From the NCBI GenBank assembly GCA_002345965.1, contig DDTF01000059.1, forward strand, positions 1 through 38,922: a stretch of DNA of 38,922 nt, given 5' to 3'. How positions within the stretch are numbered: the stretch's first letter is position 1; each line of letters begins with the position of its first letter. The notes below the pieces were generated by a model. It searched no databases, was not told the DNA's origin, and was given only the letters and a program-made list of their open reading frames with translations. The DNA is from Flammeovirgaceae bacterium UBA2371 (GTDB lineage Bacteria; Bacteroidota; Bacteroidia; Cytophagales; Cyclobacteriaceae). The position numbers and the translations under genes are program-made. Shown here piece after piece: positions 1 to 8,853 of this stretch.

Positions 1-20
1 ACCAACTGCTCCACCCCGCG
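1..20 (-). tRNA. Initiator tRNA-Met (fMet), 5' end only, cut by window edge
   Basis: Read on the minus strand, the first 20 bases give CGCGGGGTGGAGCAGTTGGT, which matches the start of bacterial initiator tRNA: acceptor strand CGCGGGG followed by TG and the first half of the D arm. The leading C, unpaired with position 72 in initiator tRNAs, distinguishes it from elongator tRNA-Met. The anticodon lies outside the window, so identity rests on the 5' part only. Confidence 0.8.
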
Positions 21-95
21 ATATGTTTTTATTGACTAAATGTCAATTATGCTGCTTTTTCAACCAAATGACATCGTTATGTTCATTTGAGAGCA

Positions 96-126
96 CAAAA
101 TTAGACCCCTATGGTTTAAAAACCAA
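96..126 (-). promoter_or_regulatory. Bacteroidota-type promoter for the initiator tRNA
   Basis: On the minus strand a TTG (124-126) is followed after 20 nt by TAATTTTG (96-103). This matches the Bacteroidota primary sigma consensus TTG-N19/21-TAnnTTTG. It points towards the partial tRNA-fMet about 75 bases away. The stretch 21-258 otherwise shows no gene. Confidence 0.5.
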
Positions 127-264
127 ACGACCACGAGCTAATTATTAATTATAGTCGTTTCCTAAGAATTTGGTTACGTCAATTAATGCACATTTCGATC
201 ATGTAAATATCAAAGACAACCGTCTCTATTTTTCGTATTTTTCACACCTTAACACGAAGTGAAA

Positions 265-1290
265 ATGCAGATAGACTTAAGAAGTGACACAGTAACAAAG
301 CCTACCAAAGGAATGCATGAAGCAATGATGCAAGCGCAGGTGGGTGACGATGTATTTGGCGAAGACCCATCCGTAAAAGAACTAGAGCAAAAGTGTGCCT
401 CTATGCTGGGGATGGATGCAGGGGTGTTTTGCCCTTCAGGCACCATGACCAATCAGATCGGACTTAAGGTGTTGACCCAACCCTATGATGAAGTGATATG
501 TTATAAAGGTGCACATATTTATAAATATGAGGGAGGAGGTCTTGCTGGCAATTGTTTGGCCAGTGCCAAATTGATTGAGGGAGATAGAGGGAGAATATCA
601 GTGAAAGACGTTGAAGAAAGTATCAACAATTATAATGACACGCACCAGGCACGTACTTCAACGGTAGCACTGGAAAACACCGTAGTTCGGGAAGGTGGAA
701 GTTATTATACATTGGATCACATTAAGGCGGTAAGTGTGTTTAGTAGGTCAAAAGGACTCCACATGCATTTGGATGGCGCCCGATTGTTCAACGCCCTGAC
801 AGAAACAAAAGAGAATGCCGCTGAATATGGAAAATATTTTGACACCATTTCTATTTGTTTGTCAAAAGGATTAGGTGCCCCTGTGGGTTCAGTTTTGCTT
901 TGTAAAAAAGATTTAGAGCATCCTGCAAGAAGAGTAAGAAAAGTTTTTGGTGGTGGGATGAGGCAGGCAGGCTATCTTGCAGCAGCTGGTATTTATGCCC
1001 TTGACCACCACATCAAAAGACTGGGTGAGGATCATCAAAGGGCCAGGGAAATAGGCAAGGTGCTTTCTCAACTCAGCTGGGTGAAAGAAGTAAAACCTGT
1101 AGATACCAATATTGTAATTTTTGTTGTCGCTGAAAAATTCACACCTGAACAAGTTTTGCATAAGCTGGCAGAAAAAAATATTAAGGCTTTAAAATTTGGC
1201 CCGCAAGAAATCAGATTGGTTACACATCTGGATTTTACAGATGATATGTTAGCCAAGTCTGTTGATGTATTTAAAAAGATTTCATTATAA
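265..1290 (+). CDS. ltaE: Low-specificity L-threonine aldolase
   Basis: This is a PLP-dependent fold-type I enzyme that splits threonine or allo-threonine to glycine and acetaldehyde in the cytoplasm. The N-terminal IDLRSDTVT is diagnostic of the family. HLDGARLFNA near residue 168 holds the aspartate that contacts the pyridine nitrogen. SKGLGAPVGS near residue 200 holds the Schiff-base lysine. The length of 341 aa is normal. I place the start at the ATG at 265; an in-frame GTG at 259 would add two residues. It is followed after about 54 bases by rarA on the same strand. It is a typical family member and nothing in it looks damaged. Confidence 0.93.
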   Translation: MQIDLRSDTVTKPTKGMHEAMMQAQVGDDVFGEDPSVKELEQKCASMLGMDAGVFCPSGTMTNQIGLKVLTQPYDEVICYKGAHIYKYEGGGLAGNCLASAKLIEGDRGRISVKDVEESINNYNDTHQARTSTVALENTVVREGGSYYTLDHIKAVSVFSRSKGLHMHLDGARLFNALTETKENAAEYGKYFDTISICLSKGLGAPVGSVLLCKKDLEHPARRVRKVFGGGMRQAGYLAAAGIYALDHHIKRLGEDHQRAREIGKVLSQLSWVKEVKPVDTNIVIFVVAEKFTPEQVLHKLAEKNIKALKFGPQEIRLVTHLDFTDDMLAKSVDVFKKISL

Positions 1291-1344
1291 ATCTGATAGT
1301 GTGGTGAGGATGTATAACTCGAGACAAAATTTCTGTTCATTACT

Positions 1345-2613
1345 GTGCTGCTGAATAGTCAAATACCTTTGGCAGAACGAATGCGACCATCTAAACTGGA
1401 TGAGTTGATAGGACAGGAACATTTGGTAGGTGCTGAAGGTATCATTCGGAAAGCCATTGTTACTGGTAATATTCCCTCCATGATACTTTGGGGCCCTCCG
1501 GGCGTAGGCAAAACCACTATCGCCAATATCATTGCCAATGAGGTGAAAAAATCATTTCATACTTTAAGTGCTGTGAGTGCGGGTGTAAAAGATGTAAGAG
1601 AAGTAATAGATAAAGCCAAAAGATCTGGTAAAAGTATATTATTCATTGACGAGATACATCGTTTTAATAAGTCGCAACAGGACGCATTGCTTGGTGCTGT
1701 GGAAAAAGGGACTATCACTTTAATTGGGGCGACAACGGAAAATCCATCTTTCGAGGTCAATGGGGCCCTTCTTTCTAGATGTCAGGTGTATACTTTAAAA
1801 TCACTCACAGAAGAGAACCTGCTTCAATTGGTGACAGATGCCATACACAAAGATGATCAATTAAAGGTCAGGAGAATTGAGATTAAGGAACACAATGCTT
1901 TATTGAATATTTCAGGCGGAGATGCCAGAAAACTTCTTAATCTGGTTGAGTTGATTGTAGATTCCGTATCTGGTGAGATAGTGATTACCGATGAGTTGGT
2001 AATCAATGTTGCGCAGAAAAGAATTGCCACCTACGATAAAAGTGGGGAGCAACATTATGACATTATATCTGCCTTTATAAAATCCATACGTGGTAGCGAT
2101 CCCAATGCAGCGGTCTATTACCTTGCCAGAATGATTGAAGGTGGAGAGGACGTAAAATTTATTGCCAGAAGAATGGTCATTTTAGCCTCAGAAGATATTG
2201 GGAATGCAAATCCTACTGCCCTGGTGCTGGCAACAAATGCTTTTCAAGCTGTGAATCTTATTGGATATCCTGAATCCAGAATTATCCTTTCGCAATGCGC
2301 TATTTATCTGGCCAGTTCTGCAAAAAGTAACGCAAGCTACGTGGCTATCAATAAAGCACAACAGAAAGTAAATGAAACCGGTGACCTTGCGATACCGTTA
2401 TCCATCAGAAATGCTCCTACTAAATTGATGAAAGACCTGGATTATGGGAAGGGATATCAATATGCTCATGATCAGGAAGGAAACTTCGCTGATATGGAAT
2501 TTCTCCCGGATGAAATAAAGGGCATGCGTTTTTATGAACCGGGGCAAAATCCGCGCGAAGCTGAATTAAGAAGCTTCTTAAAAAAATTATGGGGTAAGAA
2601 ATATGACTACTAA
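1345..2613 (+). CDS. rarA: Replication-associated recombination protein A (RarA/MgsA), AAA+ ATPase
   Basis: RarA is a clamp-loader-like AAA+ ATPase that acts at stalled replication forks and interacts with SSB. The Walker A motif GPPGVGKT is at residues 50-57 and the Walker B ILFIDEIHRF near residue 97, followed by the sensor-1 segment TLIGATTENPSF. The C-terminal half is the MgsA-type tetramerisation region, with EGGEDVKFIARRM and ASEDIGNANP. The length of 422 aa is normal. The start is a GTG at 1345; the ERMRP motif follows directly, so an ATG at 1381 inside that motif would be too short. Its TAA stop touches the GTG of the next gene, so the two are probably co-transcribed. Confidence 0.93.
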   Translation: MLLNSQIPLAERMRPSKLDELIGQEHLVGAEGIIRKAIVTGNIPSMILWGPPGVGKTTIANIIANEVKKSFHTLSAVSAGVKDVREVIDKAKRSGKSILFIDEIHRFNKSQQDALLGAVEKGTITLIGATTENPSFEVNGALLSRCQVYTLKSLTEENLLQLVTDAIHKDDQLKVRRIEIKEHNALLNISGGDARKLLNLVELIVDSVSGEIVITDELVINVAQKRIATYDKSGEQHYDIISAFIKSIRGSDPNAAVYYLARMIEGGEDVKFIARRMVILASEDIGNANPTALVLATNAFQAVNLIGYPESRIILSQCAIYLASSAKSNASYVAINKAQQKVNETGDLAIPLSIRNAPTKLMKDLDYGKGYQYAHDQEGNFADMEFLPDEIKGMRFYEPGQNPREAELRSFLKKLWGKKYDY

Positions 2614-4695
2614 GTGAATCAACAACGCCTTCTATTCGAATACTCTCCAGTATTAGTACTGTTATGCATAGCAATTGGTTTTGGGTATGCCTATTTGCTC
2701 TATAAATCCAAGTATACTTGGGGCAAAAGGACCAATCAAATCTTGTTTACCTTTAGGATTATACTCGTTTCATTTTTGGCCTTTTTACTCATTGGCCCAA
2801 TTCTAAAACTTACTTTAAATGAATTTGAAAAGCCTTCTATAGTTTTTCTTGTTGACAACTCCTATTCCGTTAAGGAAGCATTGGACTCAGCACAATGGTT
2901 GACACTTAATCAAAAACTGGAGTCTGCTGCAGAGGGTTTGGAATCACAAGGGTATGATGTGGTGCTGTCAACATTGAATGAAAGTGATAATGATCCAATA
3001 CAATTTAATAACGCAACCTCTGATTTGAATGGTGCTGTAAGAAATAAAATTGGGCAGTTTGAAGGAAAGAATTTGGCCGGCTTAATTGTTTTCTCTGATG
3101 GAATTTACAATTCAGGAAGTTCACCACTTTATTCACCATCAAGGGTGCCTATATACACAGTTGGGGTTGGGGATACAACTGAACGCGCGGATTTAGCGCT
3201 AAGGAATGTATTGTATAATAAAATAGCCTATCAGGGAAATAAATTTCCTCTGAGAGCTGAGGTACTGGTTCAGGGAATGAGAGATCATAATGTGGTGATC
3301 TCTGTTTACCAAAAAGGAAAATTAATTGCACTGGATCAGAAAAATACAGAGAACAAATCCATTTTGGATTTTGATTTTCAATTGGATGCTGGTGAAAAAG
3401 GTTTACAAAAAATAGATATTTTTGTAGCCCCAGCCGACCAAGAACGCAATAAGAAGAATAATTACGCGAGTGCCTTTATAGAAGTAGTTGAAGGAAAGAA
3501 AAAAATCCTTTTGGTGGCACCAGCACCTCATCCTGATATAAAGGCTATTCGTGCTGTAGTCGAACAAAATGCTAATTATGAATTTATTGCCTATATCCCT
3601 GGTGTAAATAGTGCTTCCGCGGAATCATTGGATATTGAAAACATTGACCTGGCTATATTTCAACAGGCTATTGATTATTCAGGCAAAACACTTCCATTGT
3701 TCAGGCAATTGTTGGAAAACGGTACTTCCATGTTTGTCATGCTGGGAGATAGGTCCAATTTACGACAGCTTGCGACCAACGGTATCCCACTTACGTTTGA
3801 AAATCCAGGGCAAAGAGATGCGGTAACTCCCGTGATCAACTCGGCATTTAAAGATTTTGGTTTTAATGATAAGCTCAATAATATTTTTTCCAGATATCCC
3901 CCTGTCAACGTTCCATTTGGAAAATTTACCTATCCTCCCAATGCCAATGTATTGTTGTTTCAGAGAATAGGACGGGTAATCACAGACAGGCCTCTATTGT
4001 TTACGGCTGCTACCAACGAACAGAAGATGGCAGTACTTATTGGCGATGGATTTTGGAGATGGAGGTTAGATGAATTTGCTGAAACACAAAAAACAGAAGG
4101 ATTTGATGAAGTGTTTTCAAAGTTGATTCAATACCTCAGCACGAGAGAAGACAAACGAAAGTTTAAAAGTTTTCCCATTCAGAATGAATTTTCAGCAAGT
4201 GAACCAGTTGAGTTTGAGACACAAGTATATAATGAATTATTTGAGCTGGTTCATGGGCAGAAAATTGAAATAGAACTGACCAATGAAAAAGGAGAGAAGT
4301 TTCAATACAGTTATATCACCAGTCCTGGAAATTCTAAATATAGGATTGGCGGGCTGTTAGAGGGTGTATACAGGTATGCCTCATCTACACAAATTGATGG
4401 CAAGAAAGAGACTGTAAAAGGAGAATTTCTTGTTTCAGAGCAAAATATAGAATTGCAAAACCTGACTGCTGATTTTGGATTGTTGCGCACCTGGGCCAAA
4501 AATACAGGTGGTGAGTTTTACCATTCTCAAAACATAGGACAAATTCCTGATGATTTTTCTAAAATGAATGCGCCAAGTTTAATTCACTCAGAGGAGTCTT
4601 TCAATCCACTAATCAATCTTAAGATTGTGTTTTTCTTTTTACTTGCGCTGATTACAGTCGAGTGGTTTACCAGAAAATATATGGGGGGATACTAA
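2614..4695 (+). CDS. Membrane-anchored VWA-domain protein of unknown function
   Basis: This 693-aa protein starts with a GTG directly after the rarA stop. Two membrane segments (about residues 11-30 and 43-67) precede a von Willebrand factor A-like domain with a MIDAS signature, DNSYS at 81-85, and a later IVFSDGIYNSG segment. A long, mostly beta-rich periplasmic-type region follows, and a final membrane helix lies close to residues 668-684. The layout resembles the Bat-type or VWA membrane proteins common in Bacteroidota, but it is not BatA or BatB, and no partner genes such as a MoxR ATPase lie next to it. The role is unknown. The abutting rarA gene suggests co-transcription, not necessarily a shared function. 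Confidence 0.75.
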   Translation: MNQQRLLFEYSPVLVLLCIAIGFGYAYLLYKSKYTWGKRTNQILFTFRIILVSFLAFLLIGPILKLTLNEFEKPSIVFLVDNSYSVKEALDSAQWLTLNQKLESAAEGLESQGYDVVLSTLNESDNDPIQFNNATSDLNGAVRNKIGQFEGKNLAGLIVFSDGIYNSGSSPLYSPSRVPIYTVGVGDTTERADLALRNVLYNKIAYQGNKFPLRAEVLVQGMRDHNVVISVYQKGKLIALDQKNTENKSILDFDFQLDAGEKGLQKIDIFVAPADQERNKKNNYASAFIEVVEGKKKILLVAPAPHPDIKAIRAVVEQNANYEFIAYIPGVNSASAESLDIENIDLAIFQQAIDYSGKTLPLFRQLLENGTSMFVMLGDRSNLRQLATNGIPLTFENPGQRDAVTPVINSAFKDFGFNDKLNNIFSRYPPVNVPFGKFTYPPNANVLLFQRIGRVITDRPLLFTAATNEQKMAVLIGDGFWRWRLDEFAETQKTEGFDEVFSKLIQYLSTREDKRKFKSFPIQNEFSASEPVEFETQVYNELFELVHGQKIEIELTNEKGEKFQYSYITSPGNSKYRIGGLLEGVYRYASSTQIDGKKETVKGEFLVSEQNIELQNLTADFGLLRTWAKNTGGEFYHSQNIGQIPDDFSKMNAPSLIHSEESFNPLINLKIVFFFLLALITVEWFTRKYMGGY

Positions 4696-4698
4696 AAG

Positions 4699-4726
4699 AA
4701 AATGGCAGGTGTTGCCTGCCATTTTT
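4699..4726. terminator. Bidirectional rho-independent terminator
   Basis: A perfect 11-bp stem, AAAATGGCAGG (4699-4709) with CCTGCCATTTT (4715-4725), has a 5-nt loop and A/T runs on both sides. It lies between the convergent VWA gene and clpC and can serve both. Confidence 0.85.
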
Positions 4727-4747
4727 AGTTATTAATAAACTTACCTG

Positions 4748-7294
4748 CTATTCGCTTTTCTTCTCTTTGGAAGATGATTTTGGTTTCTTCACTTTAATAA
4801 CAAGCGTCTCACTTTTTCCGTCATGATCTGCTGTTAAAGTACCGCCTTCCTCAATTTCTCCTTTCAGAATCTCTTCTGCAATCGGATCTTCAAGGTATTT
4901 TTGGATGGCCCTGTTCAATGGCCGGGCGCCAAACTGTTGATCATATCCTTTTTCTGCAAGAAAATCCTTGGCCTTTTCGGTCAGCTCTACATGGTAACCT
5001 AAGGCAGTTATTCTTACAAACAACTTACTAAGAGTAATGTCGATGATCTTGTGAATTTGCTCACGGTGAAGTGAGTTGAACACAATCACATCATCCAGGC
5101 GATTCAAGAACTCAGGACTAAACACACGCTTCAAAGCGTTTTGAATGGTGCTCTTCATGTTCTCTTCTTCGTTGGATTGTTTTGCCTTTGTTGCAAAACC
5201 AATTCCCGATCCGAAATCCTTCAGATCGCGAACACCAATGTTAGAGGTCATGATGATAATGGTATTTCTAAAATCCACCCTTCGGCCTAATCCATCAGTA
5301 AGAATTCCATCATCCAATACTTGTAATAGTATATTGAACACATCAGGATGCGCTTTTTCTATTTCATCAAGCAATACCACGCTGTATGGCTTTCTTCTTA
5401 CTTTCTCTGTAAGCTGACCTCCTTCTTCATAGCCCACATATCCTGGAGGCGCTCCTACTAAGCGAGATACGGAGAACTTCTCCATGTATTCACTCATATC
5501 GATGCGCACCAGCGATTCTTCCTTATCAAACAAATAGGTAGCTAAAACTTTCGCTAATTCAGTTTTACCAACACCTGTTGGTCCGAGGAAAATAAAAGAC
5601 CCAATCGGTTTCTTAGGATCTTTCAATCCTACACGAGTCCGTTGAATGGCTTTGGTTAATTTTTGAATCGCTTCCTCCTGACCAATCACCTTACCGCTAA
5701 GCTCTTCCGACATGCCTAGCAATTTGTTGCTTTCTTTCTGGGCAATACGGTTGGTAGGTATGCCGGTCATCATACCAATCACGTCAGCAACGTTATCCTC
5801 GGTTACGGTATACTTTTCTGTGCGCGTTTTATCTTCCCATTTTGCCTTGGCAATATCCATTTGCTCAATAAGCTTCTTCTCTTTATCACGCAATTGGGCC
5901 GCTTCTTCGTACTTCTGACTTTTGACAACACGGTTCTTCTCCTTCTTCACATCTTCAATGGCATTTTCAAGCTTGATGATTTCCTCAGGTACATGGATGT
6001 TGTTCATATGCACACGGGCACCAGCTTCGTCCAATACATCAATGGCCTTATCCGGCAAGAACCGGTCGCTGATGTAACGGTCGGAAAGTTTTACGCAAGA
6101 ATCAATCGCCTCTTTCGTATAAGTTACATGGTGGTGGTCTTCGTATTTCTCCTTGATGTTGTCTAAAATTTCAATGGTTTCTTCAACGGTAGTTGAGTCT
6201 ACCATCACCATTTGGAATCGTCTGGCCAGCGCACCATCTTTTTCGATGTATTGTCTGTATTCATCTAAAGTGGTAGCTCCAATACATTGAATTTCGCCAC
6301 GAGCAAGTGCCGGTTTAAACATGTTTGAAGCGTCCAAAGAGCCTGAAGCGCCTCCAGCACCCACAATGGTGTGAAGCTCATCAATGAAAAGGATCACATC
6401 AGCCGATTTTTCCAATTCATTCATAACTGCTTTCATGCGCTCTTCAAACTGACCGCGGTATTTGGTGCCTGCAACCAATGAAGCCAAGTCCAACGTAACT
6501 ACTCTTTTACCGAAAAGTACGCGAGACACTTTCTTCTGAATAATACGCAATGCAAGGCCCTCAGCAATTGCTGTCTTTCCTACGCCTGGTTCTCCAATCA
6601 GGATGGGATTATTTTTCTTTCTCCGGCTCAGGATTTGGGCAACTCGCTCTATTTCTTTCTCGCGTCCAACTATAGGATCAAGTTTGTTGTCTTCAGCAAG
6701 TTTGGTTAGGTCTCGCCCGAAATTATCCAATACAGGTGTACGTGATTTTTCTGCTCCCTTTTTTTCTTTACCTGGCCCTTGTGGTCCAGCGCCACCTCCA
6801 AACATTTTGGAAGAGTCGTCATCCGGATCATCAGTATCTGATGAGGCTAGCGGTTGATCACTTTGATATTCTAACATTTCTTTTACAACATCATAAGCCA
6901 CATCAAACTTATTAAGGATTTGAGTAGCTAGGTTGTCGGGGTCGCGAAGAATTGAAAGCAGCAAGTGTTCTGTTCCTATTAATTGCGCCTTAAATATTTT
7001 TGCTTCCAGATAAGTTATTTTCAATACTTTTTCAGAAGCACGGGTCAAAGGTATATTGGCTAAGTTCTTTACATCATGCGTTGCAGTACTTTTAGAAACT
7101 TTTTCAATTTCTCCTCTGAGTTCGTCCAGTGGCACGCCCAACTTTTTGAGCACACCAACTGCAACTCCTTCTCCTTCTCGTACCATTCCTAAAAGCAAAT
7201 GTTCAGTGCCGATATAATCGTGACCTAATCTTAGTGCTTCCTCCCGGCTCAATGAGATTACTTCTTTTACCCGGTTAGAAAATTTGGCTTCCAT
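4748..7294 (-). CDS. clpC: ATP-dependent Clp protease ATP-binding subunit ClpC
   Basis: ClpC is a HSP100 unfoldase that feeds substrates to ClpP. The Clp_N repeats cover about residues 1-145. An acidic and Gly-rich linker follows (about 150-185). The first AAA+ module has Walker A GEPGVGKT at 234-241 and Walker B ILFIDE near 301. A coiled-coil and UVR-like segment spans roughly 440-490. The second AAA+ module has GPTGVGKT at 571-578, and the tail is Lys/Ser-rich. The length of 848 aa fits ClpC rather than ClpB, because the middle domain is short. The gene is monocistronic, with a terminator just downstream. A clpS adaptor gene is present elsewhere in the window (21343-21624). Confidence 0.95.
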   Translation of the reverse strand: MEAKFSNRVKEVISLSREEALRLGHDYIGTEHLLLGMVREGEGVAVGVLKKLGVPLDELRGEIEKVSKSTATHDVKNLANIPLTRASEKVLKITYLEAKIFKAQLIGTEHLLLSILRDPDNLATQILNKFDVAYDVVKEMLEYQSDQPLASSDTDDPDDDSSKMFGGGAGPQGPGKEKKGAEKSRTPVLDNFGRDLTKLAEDNKLDPIVGREKEIERVAQILSRRKKNNPILIGEPGVGKTAIAEGLALRIIQKKVSRVLFGKRVVTLDLASLVAGTKYRGQFEERMKAVMNELEKSADVILFIDELHTIVGAGGASGSLDASNMFKPALARGEIQCIGATTLDEYRQYIEKDGALARRFQMVMVDSTTVEETIEILDNIKEKYEDHHHVTYTKEAIDSCVKLSDRYISDRFLPDKAIDVLDEAGARVHMNNIHVPEEIIKLENAIEDVKKEKNRVVKSQKYEEAAQLRDKEKKLIEQMDIAKAKWEDKTRTEKYTVTEDNVADVIGMMTGIPTNRIAQKESNKLLGMSEELSGKVIGQEEAIQKLTKAIQRTRVGLKDPKKPIGSFIFLGPTGVGKTELAKVLATYLFDKEESLVRIDMSEYMEKFSVSRLVGAPPGYVGYEEGGQLTEKVRRKPYSVVLLDEIEKAHPDVFNILLQVLDDGILTDGLGRRVDFRNTIIIMTSNIGVRDLKDFGSGIGFATKAKQSNEEENMKSTIQNALKRVFSPEFLNRLDDVIVFNSLHREQIHKIIDITLSKLFVRITALGYHVELTEKAKDFLAEKGYDQQFGARPLNRAIQKYLEDPIAEEILKGEIEEGGTLTADHDGKSETLVIKVKKPKSSSKEKKSE

Positions 7295-7429
7295 ATTAAG
7301 CGTTTCCGTTTGTGTAAATGTAAAGTTTTAGGGTTGATTAATCAAAGTATCAGTAGTCTCATGATCTTTGATTTTCAACCCATTTTCTTGGTGTATACGT
7401 TTTAAAAACAACAATCGATTTTTATTTGT

Positions 7430-8056
7430 TCAAATACCCCAATTGACGGAGGCCTTGATAATTTGAATCGAATTGGGTCCCTCGCAGAACAACAAGTCTA
7501 TTAGGCTAAGGTTGGGTGCAAACTTGTTGCCAAAAACCTGCACATAAGGTACAGGAACATAAAAATTGCGCTCGGAATGTGCGATTTTGGCGTTTATCAT
7601 CGATCGCAAGTCACATATTTGTACTGTAGGAATCTTTTCAAACGTAGTACTTTCTGTCATAGGCACCGAAAGTTGCATGGATTGCAGACAGAATGACAGC
7701 AAATCAAGGTTGAGGTCATATAAAAAATCATAGTTGTCGTACAATATTTGATGAAGGTCTTCAGCATAATGTTCATAAAAAGCAGATTTCCCATATGCTG
7801 ATTCTATCGCTCTCCAATGTACGTTTTGCCATTTGGAGCTTTTATCTATTCGTACATCTTTAACGAGTGCTTTGCCGTGTTTGGCTGTTACAGGCACCAC
7901 CAGTTTCAAAATCCCGTTGGCAGTATTGATGTAACATCGGTTTCGAAAACTTTGTTTTACATATTGTTCGTGCTTCTCAATTATGATTTCATCATATTTC
8001 ATCATAGCAGTGAAATACTCCAGAGAGGGCAGGTAATGCAAATCCAATAAAGCCTT
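7430..8056 (-). CDS. WbqC-like family protein
   Basis: This 209-aa protein belongs to the WbqC family, which is found in polysaccharide-biosynthesis loci and elsewhere; its biochemical activity is not firmly established. The N-terminal LHYLPSLEYFTAMMKYDEIIIE, the basic RNRCYI segment and NVHWRAIESAYGKSAFYEHY are family-like. Its ATG (8057-8059) overlaps the stop of the upstream tsaC by an ATGA, so the two are translationally coupled; the true 5' boundary is therefore base 8059. There are no signal peptide or membrane segments, so it is cytoplasmic. The coupling to a tRNA-modification gene does not explain its function. Confidence 0.82.
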   Translation of the reverse strand, partial: KALLDLHYLPSLEYFTAMMKYDEIIIEKHEQYVKQSFRNRCYINTANGILKLVVPVTAKHGKALVKDVRIDKSSKWQNVHWRAIESAYGKSAFYEHYAEDLHQILYDNYDFLYDLNLDLLSFCLQSMQLSVPMTESTTFEKIPTVQICDLRSMINAKIAHSERNFYVPVPYVQVFGNKFAPNLSLIDLLFCEGPNSIQIIKASVNWGI

Positions 8057-8685
8057 CATAGATAGGATTGAAAGTCTCCCAGCCCGTTTCTTATGACAAC
8101 GGGTTCGTTACCCGTAAAATCCACAACTGTTGAAGGAACGTTGCCTCCTGGTCCGCCATCGATTACCAGATCCACTTCGTTTTTAAAATCTTCGTATATC
8201 TCTTCAGGGTCTGTGGTATAGGCTTTTATTTTGTCATCGTCTTTTATTGATGAGGTGATGAGTGGGTTGCCGAGTTGAGCAACGATTGCGGTAGGAATGG
8301 GATGATTGGGAATACGTATTCCAACTGTCTTTTTATTAATGTCAAGAATTTTTGGAACCTTACTGCTTGATTCGAAGAGGTAGGTGAATGGTCCCGGCAG
8401 AGATTTTTTTAAAATCTTGAATACTGGAGTATCTATCCTTTTCACATATTCAGAAATATGACTGAGGTCATTGCAGATAAATGAAAGGTCAAGCTTTTGT
8501 GGTTTTACCCCCATAATCTTGCACAGTCTTTCGATCGATTTACGATTGGTAAGGTCACATCCAATACCATAAATAGTGTCGGTGGGATAAATAATAATTC
8601 CTCCTTGATGTAAGATTTCAATTACCTGAGATATCTTTCTGGGTTCTGGATTTTTTGGGTGGATAGGAAGAAATATTGCAGCCAT
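8056..8685 (-). CDS. tsaC: L-threonylcarbamoyladenylate synthase (TsaC/Sua5/YwlC family)
   Basis: The enzyme makes threonylcarbamoyl-AMP from threonine, bicarbonate and ATP, the first step of t6A37 tRNA modification. The YrdC-fold motif YPTDTIYGIGCDLTN lies near residues 33-47, and the nucleotide-binding segment VGIRIPNHPI and ITSSIKDDD follow. The length of 209 aa is that of a short TsaC-type protein without a Sua5 C-terminal domain. I start at the ATG at 8685. The longer TTG start at 8709 would place coding sequence across a good -7 box (8697-8704), so it is unlikely. The stop overlaps the wbqC start. Confidence 0.88.
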   Translation of the reverse strand: MAAIFLPIHPKNPEPRKISQVIEILHQGGIIIYPTDTIYGIGCDLTNRKSIERLCKIMGVKPQKLDLSFICNDLSHISEYVKRIDTPVFKILKKSLPGPFTYLFESSSKVPKILDINKKTVGIRIPNHPIPTAIVAQLGNPLITSSIKDDDKIKAYTTDPEEIYEDFKNEVDLVIDGGPGGNVPSTVVDFTGNEPVVIRNGLGDFQSYL

Positions 8686-8696
8686 AAAAAGTTGAA

Positions 8697-8704
8697 CAAA
8701 TATA
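8697..8704 (-). promoter_or_regulatory. Candidate -7 box for tsaC-wbqC
   Basis: On the minus strand TATATTTG matches TAnnTTTG exactly and lies 12 bases before the tsaC ATG. No TTG is found at the expected -33 distance, so support is partial. Confidence 0.35.
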
Positions 8705-8765
8705 TTCAACCTTAAGGTAGTATTAAATTATAAAATTAAAGGAAGGGGGCTATAACTCAATTTTG

Positions 8766-8773
8766 TAATTTTG
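8766..8773 (+). promoter_or_regulatory. Candidate -7 box for the mltG operon
   Basis: TAATTTTG matches TAnnTTTG and lies about 80 bases before the mltG ATG. No TTG appears at the expected -33 position. It is back-to-back with the tsaC promoter candidate in the same divergent intergenic region. Confidence 0.35.
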
Positions 8774-8853
8774 CATACTTATTTCTCTGGTCCGGTTCTG
8801 CATTTTTGGACTAAGGATGAATGTCAAGACAACATTAAACGGGATAACACCTC

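Noticed and set aside
259..264. GTG start two codons before the threonine aldolase ATG
   Set aside because: ATG at 265 is preferred; the difference of two residues does not affect the annotation.
5145..5417. Plus-strand frames inside clpC
   Set aside because: Antisense shadows of a fully conserved ATPase, with no start signal or motif.
8686..8709. Longer start of tsaC at a TTG
   Set aside because: It would cross an exact -7 box, and the added residues have no family match. The ATG at 8685 gives the usual N-terminus.
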